NCBI GenBank assembly: GCA_031216915.1
Contig: CM062297.1
Location: forward strand, 541,220,971 to 541,284,970
Reading direction: 5' to 3'
Origin: Pictodentalium vernedei
Taxonomy: Eukaryota > Mollusca > Scaphopoda > Dentaliida > Dentaliidae
DNA length: 64,000 nucleotides
A program made the position numbers and the translations under genes. The notes under the pieces are model-generated. The model did not search any database and was not told the origin of the DNA. It worked only from the letters and a program-made list of their open reading frames with translations. This document shows positions 34,408 to 42,942 of this stretch, one piece after another (the first letter of the stretch is position 1; each line of letters begins with the position of its first letter).

Positions 34408-36211
34408 ATGAAAGTGTCAATGACACTGTAGCTCAACTTGTCAAGACATGTACATGTATAGTATGTGACACAGCAATGACAAACATCTAGGTAATGACCT
34501 GATAACAAATGTACATATAAAGTATTTTAACGGTCTGTACATAAATACTGGCCATAGCCTGTAACAAATGTATAGGTAAAGTATTGTAAAGGCGGGTGAC
34601 AGTCAGATGCTAAATAGAAAAGAAATCTTTGAGTCCCAGAGTGGGTCTGACAGAACCCCAAAATATTTGTTCTCATAGCACAGTGGTAACAAAAGCACCC
34701 CAAAACACTCTCATTCCTGTCCCAAGGTGAAAACAAAGGTACCCAAGAAGTTTCGTGAAGATCAGTTCATAAATACAAGCTGTATAGAAGTTGTGACAAA
34801 AAACTGATTGGACTTAATTTCGGTACAAAATGGCCACTGGCAGCCATCTTGAATTTTGGACTGCACTCAGAAACACTCGTTCTCATCCCAAGGTGATAAC
34901 AAAGGTACCCAAGAAGTTTCGTGAAGATCGGTTGATAAATACGGCCTCTAGCCCGAGCCGTATTGACATGTGCACTTACAGTGTATAAGTAGCACTAAAT
35001 AAATTCATCTAATTTGCATAATTTCTGCACGAGAAAAAAACCTGTACTATATGTGATGTATTCCATTTTACTAAACATTCATACAAAAACTTATTCAAAT
35101 CAGAACTTTCATACATTAGTTCTGTACAAAAGACTGATTGCACTAATTTTGGTACACAATGGTTGCTGGTGGCAATTTTGGACCACACCCAAAACACTCG
35201 TTCTCATCCCACGGTGATAACAAAGGTACCCAAGACGTTTCGTAAAGATCGGTTCATAAATACGGCCTCTAGCCTGAGCCGTATAGAAGTTGTGTACAAA
35301 AAACTGATTCAACCTTATTTCGGTACGAAATGGCCACTGGCAGCCATCTTGAATTTTGGACCGCACTCAGAAACACTCGTTCTCATCCCAAGGTGATAAC
35401 AGAGGTACCCAAGAAGTTTCATGAAGATCGGTTGATAAATACAGCCTCTAGCCCGAGCCGTATTGACATGTGCACTTACTGTGTGTAAGTAGCACTGAAA
35501 AAATCAAAGTTCATCTAATTTGCATAATTTCTGCACGAGAAAAAAACCCCGTATTATATGTGATGTATCCCATGGTACTAAACATTCACACAAAAAATTA
35601 TTCAAGTCAGCACTTTCATATGGAAGTTCTGTGCAAAAATCTGATTGCACCTAATTTTGTACAAAATGGCTGCCATCGGCCATCTTGAATTTCGGACCGC
35701 ACCCAAAAACACTCATTCTCGTCCCACGGTGATACCAAAGGTACCAAAGAAGTTTCGTAAAGATCGGTTTATAAATACGGCCTCTAGCCCAAGCCGTATT
35801 GGCATTTGCACTTACAGTGCTGAAAGTAACACTAAATACATCAAAGTTAGCCTAACTGGCATAATTTACGTACGAGAAAAAAACCTGTATTATATGTGAT
35901 GTATCCCATGGTACTAAACATTCATACAAAAAATTATTCAAATCAGCGCTTTCATATGGAAGTTCTGTACAAAAAACAGATTTCTGCATCATCGGTACAA
36001 TATGGCGGCTGGCAGCCAACTTGAATTTCGGATCGGACCCCAAAACACTCGTTCTCGTCCCACAGTCAAAACAAAGGTACCCAAGAAGTTTCGTAAAGAT
36101 CGGTTCATAAATACGGCCTCTAGCCCGAGCCGTATTGAATTGTTGACGGACAGATGGACAACTGGCCATGGCATAAGCTCAAATTTGGCTTCGCCAAAGT
36201 TGAGCTAAAAA
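34408..36211 (+). mobile_element. Type 2 tandem-array element, copy C
   Basis: The ends are the same as copy B: AAGTGTCAATGACACT with GTAGCTCAACTT on the left, TTTGGCTTCGCCAAAGTTGA with GCTAAAA on the right. The first ~330 bp parallel the start of copy B (GTATAGTATGTGACACAGCA and AAATACTGGCC-type phrases), so B and C derive from one long subfamily. About five ~335-bp units and half-units follow. It is inserted in the 3' part of E5. Confidence 0.8.
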
Positions 36212-36439
36212 TGCAATGCCCCTTCGGGATCATCGCTCACACAAACTTTCACTTCAACTGGCCCAGTGGTTTTGGAGGAGAACACCAAAACATGGTGTTG
36301 ACGGATGATGGGCGAAGAGTGATTAGATTGGAGAGCGATTAGATTAGCTCAGCTTGATTTTGTCAAGGTGAGCTAAAAACAGAGTAAGGACCAAAAAATC
36401 ATGAAAAATTGTCAAAGTAAGGACCATAACTCCGGTGAA

Positions 36440-36720
36440 AAATTAAAATTTTTTAGTAAATTTTGTTTCTTAACATACCTACCACAATTGTTTACAATTG
36501 GCTGTAACATAAGTGCAAGCCCTACTTCGGAACTAACTCAAGCTTTTAGAATCTTTTCCAAACGAGTTGGAAAAGTACTAGAGTGCAAAAGCACGAAAAA
36601 GATCGAAAAAAGGGTCGAGCGAGACCAGCGCTCGAAATTACAGGTACTCTCTCTGCACACCTCTTGCGTTTACCGAGCGCATGCGCAACAAACCGTGACG
36701 TCAATTCCGTATTTCCGCCA
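36440..36720 (-). repeat. 3' inverted terminal repeat of the DIRS element
   Basis: 36483-36720 is nearly identical to the complement of 42686-42923, with a small difference near 36710. The outer 43 bases are unique to this end and are copied, as complement, in the ICR. It contains GCGCATGCGC (36677-36686) and TGACGTCA (36696-36703). Confidence 0.93.
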
Positions 36721-36788
36721 ACGAGAAGTTTGTGATTTAGCGGGGAGGCATCGATATCAAAGATATCCCCAAGGAGGGTGGGCCTCCG

Positions 36789-36880
36789 GTAAACAATTGT
36801 GGTAGGTATGTTAAGAAACAAAATTTACTAAAAAATTTTAATTTCTTTTCAACCTACTCACAATTGTTTACAATTGGCTG
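36789..36880 (-). repeat. Internal complementary region of the DIRS element
   Basis: 36789-36844 is the exact reverse complement of 36440-36495, and 36841-36880 that of 42903-42942. The two parts overlap by ATTT. Position and structure match the DIRS-1 ICR, proposed to guide the joining of element ends during replication. Confidence 0.95.
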
Positions 36881-37043
36881 AATAAACAATAGGAGGAGGT
36901 GAATCACATAACCAATACCAACAAGAGTAGCAGTAACGAAAGCAAGGATGGCAGAGAACAAAAACTAAAACCTGTAATGAAGAAAGAGAGAAGGCACCTG
37001 AAAAGAACAAGGCTGAGAGAAGCGCAACCTCGACAAAAACAAT

Positions 37044-38009
37044 TTAACGAGGGTGCACCACAGCCTGAGCAGCAACGAGAGGGCCTAAAGAATAAAGGTC
37101 CTCAGATTGCTGCTGAAGGTGGCGGAGATAAAAGGAGGAGAAGGTAGAAGCATTCCTCCAGTAAGCCGCATTCATAACATCACGGAGCGAAACAGAATTG
37201 GAGAACGCCCAGGATGTAGAAATGGCACGAACCTCGTGAGCATTAAGCCGGTTCGAAACAAGATCCGATGCAGACAAGCGAGAATAAGCCAGCTTGATTG
37301 CAAGACAGATCCACCTGGAAATAGAATGGGAAGAGATAGACTGCCGCTTAGGAATGAGAGACAGAAAAAATCTCTTCCGATCCCTCCTAATGAACTGAGT
37401 GCGAGTAATGTAAGTCTTGACCGCACGAACAGGACAAAGAAGAGGCCTCCGTCCATCTACAGCAGGGAGAGCCCGAATGCAGATGGGAGGAGGTACCGAA
37501 TCGGGGAGTTGATTCTTAGCCAGAAAAGAGCAATCAGTAGTGAATGTGACACTGTTAGCCTCATTTCGGAAGAAGGCAGAATCAACAGATAGCGCATGAA
37601 GCTCACTGACTCGACGAGCAGAAGCAAACGCTAGAAGAAAAGCCGTCTTATAGGTGAGAAAACGCATGTCGGTCTCAGATAAAGGCTCGAAAGGCGCCCC
37701 CTCCAAACAGTGCAACACCCATGCCAAGTTCCACTTGGGTGTAAGACGCAAAACTCGAGGCCTCTTCAAAGAAAAGTGCCGAATAAGTTTGGAGAGGAAA
37801 AGATTACGACCGATACACCGCTTTCCCACATAAGAGAAAGTATCAGACAGCATAGACCGATAGCCCTTAATCGTAATAGGCTGGAGGCCCTTGGAGTCAA
37901 AAAGAAAAACCAGAAAATCCGCAATTTGAGCGATAGACGGATCACGGTAATTCACATTGTGATCTGAACACCAGCGGCAGAAAACCTTCCACTTGGCGGC
38001 ATAAGTCAT
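37044..38009 (-). CDS. DIRS tyrosine recombinase
   Basis: This is the site-specific recombinase that integrates circular element DNA. From the ATG at 38009 it has 321 residues. Catalytic residues are visible: Arg133 (SARRVSEL), His258 and Arg261 (AHEVRA) and Tyr294 (FYLRHL). The N-terminal ~60 residues (YAAKWKVF to IKGYRSML) look like the DNA-binding SAM-like part. This ATG overlaps the TGA of the RT frame as ATGA, which would permit termination-reinitiation. However, the frame is open far upstream, and about 20 residues before the ATG are similar to copy A, whose Met is lost. A longer N-terminus made by frameshifting or non-AUG start is therefore possible. Confidence 0.92.
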   Translation of the reverse strand: MTYAAKWKVFCRWCSDHNVNYRDPSIAQIADFLVFLFDSKGLQPITIKGYRSMLSDTFSYVGKRCIGRNLFLSKLIRHFSLKRPRVLRLTPKWNLAWVLHCLEGAPFEPLSETDMRFLTYKTAFLLAFASARRVSELHALSVDSAFFRNEANSVTFTTDCSFLAKNQLPDSVPPPICIRALPAVDGRRPLLCPVRAVKTYITRTQFIRRDRKRFFLSLIPKRQSISSHSISRWICLAIKLAYSRLSASDLVSNRLNAHEVRAISTSWAFSNSVSLRDVMNAAYWRNASTFSSFYLRHLQQQSEDLYSLGPLVAAQAVVHPR

Positions 38010-40225
38010 TCCAGTGGAAGGTCGCCGCGATGCAGAAATGCACTCCACTGATCGTCTCGAAAAACCTCTACGTCGGAGACTGGACCTGATAAAAGACAGG
38101 CGTGAAGGGACAGGCTCGCCAGGTTGTTGTGATACTTCCTGGGACAACCCTGTGAAAGAAGATCGCGACGTAGAGGTAGACGAATCGGTCGATCGGCCAA
38201 TAGAGGCCGCAGCAGATTGATCCACACCCTCTGTGGAGACAGGGGTGTGATCAGAATGATCCTGCAACTGCAAGCACGAATCTTCGCTAAAACTTGAGGA
38301 AGAATCGGTGCAGGAGGAAAGGCATAGCCGACCCAGCCTGTCCAGTCCAGAGACAGAGCGTCTACTGCAAATGCCAGAGGATCTGGACAAGGGGAGACAA
38401 AAGTCTCTACCTGATGATTCCAGCGAGTAGCGAAAAGGTCGACCTGAGGACGACCCCACTGCTCGCAAATCGCCTGAAACACCGACCGATGTAGCATCCA
38501 TTCGGTAGGAAGGACACTGTCGCGTCGGGACAGGGAGTCTGCTAGGACGTTGAGACGCCCGGGAATGTGTCGAATGGACACCCGAGCGTTCACATCCCGT
38601 GCCAACAGAAGAAGATCCCGAGACAGCCGATACATAGGAATCGAATGAGTGCCTCCCTGATTCCGTATGTAGGCCACTACTGTCGAATTGTCCGAAAGAA
38701 GTAGGACAACATGGTCCGACAGATGAGGGATCCAAAGCCGAAAACTCAACAGAAGAGCAAGGAGCTCCTTCTGGTTGATATGAAGGTCCACCTGCTCGCT
38801 GTCCCACTCTCCGTGAGTAGACAGACCGAGAGGGTCCAACGTCGCACCCCAGCCCCGATCGCTGGCATCCGCAGTAAGGATGCGATCGGCCAAAGGAAGA
38901 TCCAACGGAACACCCTGTGTCAGCCAGGGAATATTTGCCCAAGGGCGGAGGTGACAAAGCAGAGACCGAGGAATAGTGAGTTCCAGGTCCAGCGGATCTA
39001 CATTCGGACGCCAATGATCCAACAGGAAGTGTTGGAGAGGTCGGACAAACAAGCGACCGAGCGGAATGAGATCGGTCACCGAACCGCAAAGGCCCAGCAT
39101 CCGAAGGAAAGTCCTGGCCGAGACCGAGGAAGATTGAAGCAGGTCCCGAGTCAAGGCGGAAAGAATCGTCGCCCGAGCCTGGGGAACCGACACTACATTG
39201 TGAAGAGTGTCGAAATCCATCCCCAAATGACGGAATCGCTGAGAAGGAAGAAGATCCGACTTCTCGCGATTGACTCTGAAACCCAGCGACGCTAGAAGGC
39301 AAAGAAACTGCCGGACATCGAACTCCAGAACAGCAGCATCGTGGTGCCGTTGGAGGATGTCGTCTAGGTAGGCGGACGAAGTCACCGCCGACTGAGTGCG
39401 ATGGAAAGCAAGCACATGTGACATCAGTCGGGTGAAGGCCCAAGGAGCCAGGTTCAAACCGAACGGGAGAGCTCTGAATTGAAAAACTCGATCCCGAAAC
39501 GAGAACCGAAGGTATTTCCGTGACGCCAGATGAATGGGTACATGGAAGTAGGCATCCTTCAGGTCGATACTGGCCGCAAAATCGCCCTGATGAACTGAAC
39601 GTCGAACCGACCGGAAAGTCTCCATACTGAAACGAGGAGCAATTATGTACTCGTTCAGGGTACTCAGATCGATGACAGGACGAAATTGGCCGTTTTTCTT
39701 CGGCACCAAGAAAAGTCTCGAGTAAAACCCCGGTGAAAGGGTGTTCCTGACCACCTCGATCACCCCTTTGGTGAGGAGATTGTCGATCTCCTGCACCAGA
39801 AGGTCCCGACGCAGAGAATCTGAAGGGACCTGAGTCGGAAGGGGCACCCGAGATAAACTGGGGTGCCGATGGAAGGACAGTCGCAGACCGGAATGAATGA
39901 CGTCGAGGACCCAAGAGTCCGACGTTATCTCTGTCCAACGGTCGTAAAACAGCGACAGCCTTCCTCCGACTGGAGGCGAATCGAGGTGAGAACCTTCACT
40001 TGCGGCCTCGACGAGGCCCCCGAGAGGAGAAACCACCTCGGGAAGTGACAGAGTCCTGAGACTTTCCAGCCTGAGGCTGCCAGCGGGCCTGGCCACGTCG
40101 GCGCTTCTTATGAGCAGAAGGAGCAGACGGAGCCGAAGGCGTAGCCGACGTCGCCGACGAGGCAGACGCAGCAGCACGCTTGGCGGGCCTGGAACGACCC
40201 CCACCCGCAGCAGCAGGTGGGTCAA
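38006..40225 (-). CDS. DIRS reverse transcriptase / RNase H / methyltransferase-like protein
   Basis: It copies element RNA. Counting from 40225 (739 codons) it has an Arg-rich start, an RT core with LVPKKNGQFRPVIDL near 173-187, motif A DLKDAYFHVP with Asp221, and the YLDD catalytic box at 286-289. RNase H follows with Asp453, Glu487, Asp512 and Asp563. A methyltransferase-like segment then holds PDPLAFAVDAL and GYAFPP at about 614-638. Such a domain is known in DIRS elements; its activity is unproven. The first codon here is TTG, and no ATG occurs before residue 201, inside the RT core. It overlaps the Gag-like frame by 230 bases in the +1 frame, so it probably needs frameshifting or a non-AUG start. 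Confidence 0.93.
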   Translation of the reverse strand: MTHLLLRVGVVPGPPSVLLRLPRRRRRLRLRLRLLLLLIRSADVARPAGSLRLESLRTLSLPEVVSPLGGLVEAASEGSHLDSPPVGGRLSLFYDRWTEITSDSWVLDVIHSGLRLSFHRHPSLSRVPLPTQVPSDSLRRDLLVQEIDNLLTKGVIEVVRNTLSPGFYSRLFLVPKKNGQFRPVIDLSTLNEYIIAPRFSMETFRSVRRSVHQGDFAASIDLKDAYFHVPIHLASRKYLRFSFRDRVFQFRALPFGLNLAPWAFTRLMSHVLAFHRTQSAVTSSAYLDDILQRHHDAAVLEFDVRQFLCLLASLGFRVNREKSDLLPSQRFRHLGMDFDTLHNVVSVPQARATILSALTRDLLQSSSVSARTFLRMLGLCGSVTDLIPLGRLFVRPLQHFLLDHWRPNVDPLDLELTIPRSLLCHLRPWANIPWLTQGVPLDLPLADRILTADASDRGWGATLDPLGLSTHGEWDSEQVDLHINQKELLALLLSFRLWIPHLSDHVVLLLSDNSTVVAYIRNQGGTHSIPMYRLSRDLLLLARDVNARVSIRHIPGRLNVLADSLSRRDSVLPTEWMLHRSVFQAICEQWGRPQVDLFATRWNHQVETFVSPCPDPLAFAVDALSLDWTGWVGYAFPPAPILPQVLAKIRACSCRIILITPLSPQRVWINLLRPLLADRPIRLPLRRDLLSQGCPRKYHNNLASLSLHACLLSGPVSDVEVFRDDQWSAFLHRGDLPLE

Positions 40226-42431
40226 GCTGTCTCAGCAAAAGCTGGTCCTTCGAATGACGAAGAACTTCGCCACGAACAGCTTCCACGGAACCATGGAACA
40301 ACTGAGGTCCTACCAAAGAGGCAGACCTCAGAACAGCACGTTGCTCAGAAGGAAGGGATGGTAAAGAATCCAAAACCGCATCCCGGCGTGCCAGCTCCAA
40401 ATTGGCCGTGTTACAGGCGTGAGCGTGAGTCAAGTTCATAAGAGCCTGTGACAAAACGCGAAAAGGCGCCTGAGCGTCATCAAACTCCCCTGGTGGAAAA
40501 TATTCAGCCAGAGCAGCGACAACATGGTCTGCGAGAGATAACATACCCAGCATCTCACGGGACAGGCCCACCATAGACTCAACTACCGACATCGGGAGAA
40601 CTGCCGACTTAGGCTTAGTCAACCCGAGGGAAGAAGAATCCTCATCCACAGTAGTCATCCCTTGGAAGACTGGTGGAGAGACGGAATCGTAAACACGAAA
40701 CCGCGATGGAGGCAGGAAGGCATCAGCTCTAGAAAAGAAGGAACCCTTAAGGGCCTTAGAACGCATTTTGGCGTCTAAGCCCTGGAAGGACTCAACCACC
40801 TGAGCCGATTGCAGAGGACGCAAAGCCCCGGAGCTAGAAGGCTCAACAGGGTTACGGCGCTCCACAGTGGACCGCGGCCGGACGGTCACAGAAGGCTGGT
40901 CGGAAGGTAGAACGTCCGGCAATAAGCCAAAGACGAAATCCAAAGCCTGCCCCAAGACTGACGAGGGGGGACCATCACCTTCAAGATACTCGTCATCCTC
41001 CGTAGCAGAGGAGACGTAGCCCAACTCGGGCTGACCAGCAGAAACCTCCTGTGAATACTGTGCAGTATCCAAGGGGCCAGGCGAGACATCTCGGCGACCG
41101 ACCAAAGGAGGTTGTGCCTCAGGAGGCACAGGGAGGCCAACTTGAGGGTTGCCAGAAAGCAACCGGGTGAGCGCCAAAACGGCCTGGCGCAGGTCACCCT
41201 GAGAATCCGTCGCAGCAGAAACGCCCGACGGAGTGTCCTCCCAATGGACCCTTCTGGTAGAAGAACCCAAATCCTCAGAAGAGACCGACGGCGAACGTCG
41301 ATCGGCAGACAGAATAGGAGCACGGTGAGAAGACACCGGAGGATAGTCCCGATTGTGACGCCCAGGAGCCATCACTGGCCTCTGCGAAACAGAAGGCCCT
41401 GCCTGCAAATCCTCGAAAGGGACCGACGGCGCACGTCGATCGGTAGCTGGACCTAGGACACGGTGAGAAGACACCGGAGGATTGTCCCAAGAATGACAGG
41501 AACCTGTCATTGACCTCTGCGCAGCAGACGGCCCCAACTGCCTATCCTCTGAGACCGACGGCAAGCATCGATCGACACCCAGACTCGGAACACAGTGAGG
41601 AATCACCGGAGGAAGGTTCCGAGAGTGACAGCTAACCGGGGCTGTCACTGACCGCTGCCGAACAGCAGGCCCTGGATGCCAACGTCCCAACAGCATCCCG
41701 CTAGTCGGCACACTAGCAGGCGAAGGTGGAACAATAAACGATTCACTCGAGGGACGAGGAATCGCTGCCGAAGCGACCGGCCGGCTCAACCGACTAGGAG
41801 CAAACCTAGCCAGATGAGACGGAGCAGACAGCAAACCCGCACAGCCTCGCCGCGAGGCTGGGGGAGGCTGAGAACACACAGACACACCAGCAGATACAGC
41901 CTCGGTCCCCCGAGACTGTAGACCATCCCCAGAAGAGATGGAAGAGCCACCATCAGACAGAATAGGATCTGGAGTAGCAACCCCCTCAACAACGGTCGAC
42001 GGTGTTGGAGGCAGATCGGAGAGGGTTACCGAGTTGACCTCGGAAAAGCTCTCAACGAAAACAGACGCCTCAATAGTGACATCCGAAGACAAAGAGACCG
42101 CGGTCTCCTCATCAGGTATCACAGAACAAACACCGTCAACAGTTGCAGAGGAGCTCGCCACAGAAGACAGATCCGAATCCTGTGTGACAGAGTCACCACG
42201 TGCACCAGCAGAAATGTCTGCAACGGCACGGCTACCCTTACCCCGAGAACGAGGGGTTCTAGCTCTGGAAAGAACCACCTTGTTAACAGAAGCCCAAAAT
42301 TTAGAGGACCAAACCCCACAGATACCACATGATTGGGCCTGAGTGCAATTGTTGCAAGTGACACATGTGGTATGGGAATCGTCCACATGTTTCACCTGCA
42401 AACAAGAGGTACAAGGAATAGTCTTAGGCAT
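39996..42431 (-). CDS. DIRS Gag-like protein (811 aa)
   Basis: This is the first protein of the element, in the place where DIRS elements encode a putative Gag that packages RNA. I chose the ATG at 42431; the frame is open to 42593, but that extension is hydrophobic and precedes a good start. The N-terminus is Cys-rich, with pairs at 7/10, 23/26 and 35/38 plus Cys29, a likely zinc-binding region. A long Ser/Pro-rich middle contains three imperfect ~45-residue repeats (DNA about 41260-41690), each with a PxVxxHR and a DRRxPSVxxED-like part. The C-terminus is basic and Gly/Arg-rich (KKRRRGQ, RGPRRGRK), fit for RNA binding. The Gag role is inferred from position and composition. Confidence 0.8.
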   Translation of the reverse strand: MPKTIPCTSCLQVKHVDDSHTTCVTCNNCTQAQSCGICGVWSSKFWASVNKVVLSRARTPRSRGKGSRAVADISAGARGDSVTQDSDLSSVASSSATVDGVCSVIPDEETAVSLSSDVTIEASVFVESFSEVNSVTLSDLPPTPSTVVEGVATPDPILSDGGSSISSGDGLQSRGTEAVSAGVSVCSQPPPASRRGCAGLLSAPSHLARFAPSRLSRPVASAAIPRPSSESFIVPPSPASVPTSGMLLGRWHPGPAVRQRSVTAPVSCHSRNLPPVIPHCVPSLGVDRCLPSVSEDRQLGPSAAQRSMTGSCHSWDNPPVSSHRVLGPATDRRAPSVPFEDLQAGPSVSQRPVMAPGRHNRDYPPVSSHRAPILSADRRSPSVSSEDLGSSTRRVHWEDTPSGVSAATDSQGDLRQAVLALTRLLSGNPQVGLPVPPEAQPPLVGRRDVSPGPLDTAQYSQEVSAGQPELGYVSSATEDDEYLEGDGPPSSVLGQALDFVFGLLPDVLPSDQPSVTVRPRSTVERRNPVEPSSSGALRPLQSAQVVESFQGLDAKMRSKALKGSFFSRADAFLPPSRFRVYDSVSPPVFQGMTTVDEDSSSLGLTKPKSAVLPMSVVESMVGLSREMLGMLSLADHVVAALAEYFPPGEFDDAQAPFRVLSQALMNLTHAHACNTANLELARRDAVLDSLPSLPSEQRAVLRSASLVGPQLFHGSVEAVRGEVLRHSKDQLLLRQLDPPAAAGGGRSRPAKRAAASASSATSATPSAPSAPSAHKKRRRGQARWQPQAGKSQDSVTSRGGFSSRGPRRGRK

Positions 42432-42685
42432 GATATAAATACAACAATCAAGCTTCCCGCCGACGGAAAACAGAACGAAGGTCGTGTTCACACGTGGGGG
42501 AAAGGCAAGATAAAGTGTGAAAAGCACAGCAATAATAATACAAATTAACATTAAATGTAGAGTAATAATTTGGTAGCTTGAAAAAGGATACAATCCAGTA
42601 GCACACTAAAGACGATTAATAAGTTGTTCACGAAGAATTAATATCATAAACAGCACAGTCACAAAAATTTCCGACCATGAACAAT
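42432..42685 (-). other. 5' leader of the DIRS element
   Basis: This is the ~250-base stretch between the 5' terminal repeat and the Gag-like ATG. It is AT-rich. It holds no separate gene. Confidence 0.6.
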
Positions 42686-42942
42686 GGCGGAAAATAAAGG
42701 AATTGACGTCACGGTTTGTTGCGCATGCGCTCGGTAAACGCAAGAGGTGTGCAGAGAGAGTACCTGTAATTTCGAGCGCTGGTCTCGCTCGACCCTTTTT
42801 TCGATCTTTTTCGTGCTTTTGCACTCTAGTACTTTTCCAACTCGTTTGGAAAAGATTCTAAAAGCTTGAGTTAGTTCCGAAGTAGGGCTTGCACTTATGT
42901 TACAGCCAATTGTAAACAATTGTGAGTAGGTTGAAAAGAAAT
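42686..42942 (-). repeat. 5' inverted terminal repeat of the DIRS element
   Basis: It is nearly identical to the complement of 36483-36720. Only its outermost ~20 bases differ in kind from the other end (CAACCTACTCAC against TACCTACCAC). It should carry the promoter. Confidence 0.93.
42701..42732 (-). promoter_or_regulatory. CRE-like and NRF1-like palindromes in the DIRS terminal repeat
   Basis: TGACGTCA (42704-42711) is a full CRE/ATF palindrome. GCGCATGCGC (42721-42730) fits the NRF1 consensus. They are ~10 bases apart, and an ACAATGGCGG (YY1-like) lies at 42681-42690. All are typical of initiator-driven animal promoters. Both main palindromes are also present in the other terminal repeat. 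Function is inferred from motifs only. Confidence 0.5.

Larger units (their letters stand above)
32458..36380 (+). mobile_element. Type 1 tandem-array element E5, interrupted twice
   Basis: Units of ~165 bp run from the end of E4 to about 33315 and resume at 33760. A hAT-like element splits a unit at 33324-33759, and the type 2 element at 34408-36211 splits the 3' unique part. The remaining 3' end follows at 36212-36380, closing with TTGTCAAGGTGAGCTAAAAA. No 5' palindrome is found, so E4 may sit on the 5' end. The nesting order implies E5 is older than the type 2 copy C. Confidence 0.65.
36440..42942 (-). mobile_element. Full-length DIRS-type retrotransposon, apparently intact (6.5 kb)
   Basis: It has inverted terminal repeats at 36440-36720 and 42686-42942, three uninterrupted reading frames, and an ICR at 36789-36880 that matches 36440-36495 (56 of 56) and 42903-42942 (40 of 40) as reverse complements. 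Both ends share AAAT, which the ICR holds once. That is the arrangement expected if terminal joining makes a circle that the recombinase inserts. No target duplication is visible, as expected for DIRS. It sits in an array-type sequence (TAAGGACCATAACTCCGG on one side). Its GC content is clearly higher than its surroundings. It is likely a recent, possibly autonomous copy. Confidence 0.95.

Noticed and set aside
38711-39295. Plus-strand frames opposite the DIRS pol and Gag-like genes
   Set aside because: They are shadows of the minus-strand genes, rich in Arg/Gln/Lys, and lack domains.
37044-39938. A 964-codon frame read as one large protein
   Set aside because: It starts with TTG, and its first ~640 codons are a Ser/Gly/Arg-rich frame under the RT. 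Only the last ~320 to 345 residues are the tyrosine recombinase. The open frame is reported as a finding, not as one gene.
36440-42942. LTR retrotransposon or retrovirus
   Set aside because: The termini are inverted, there is no integrase or protease, and a tyrosine recombinase plus ICR are present: DIRS.
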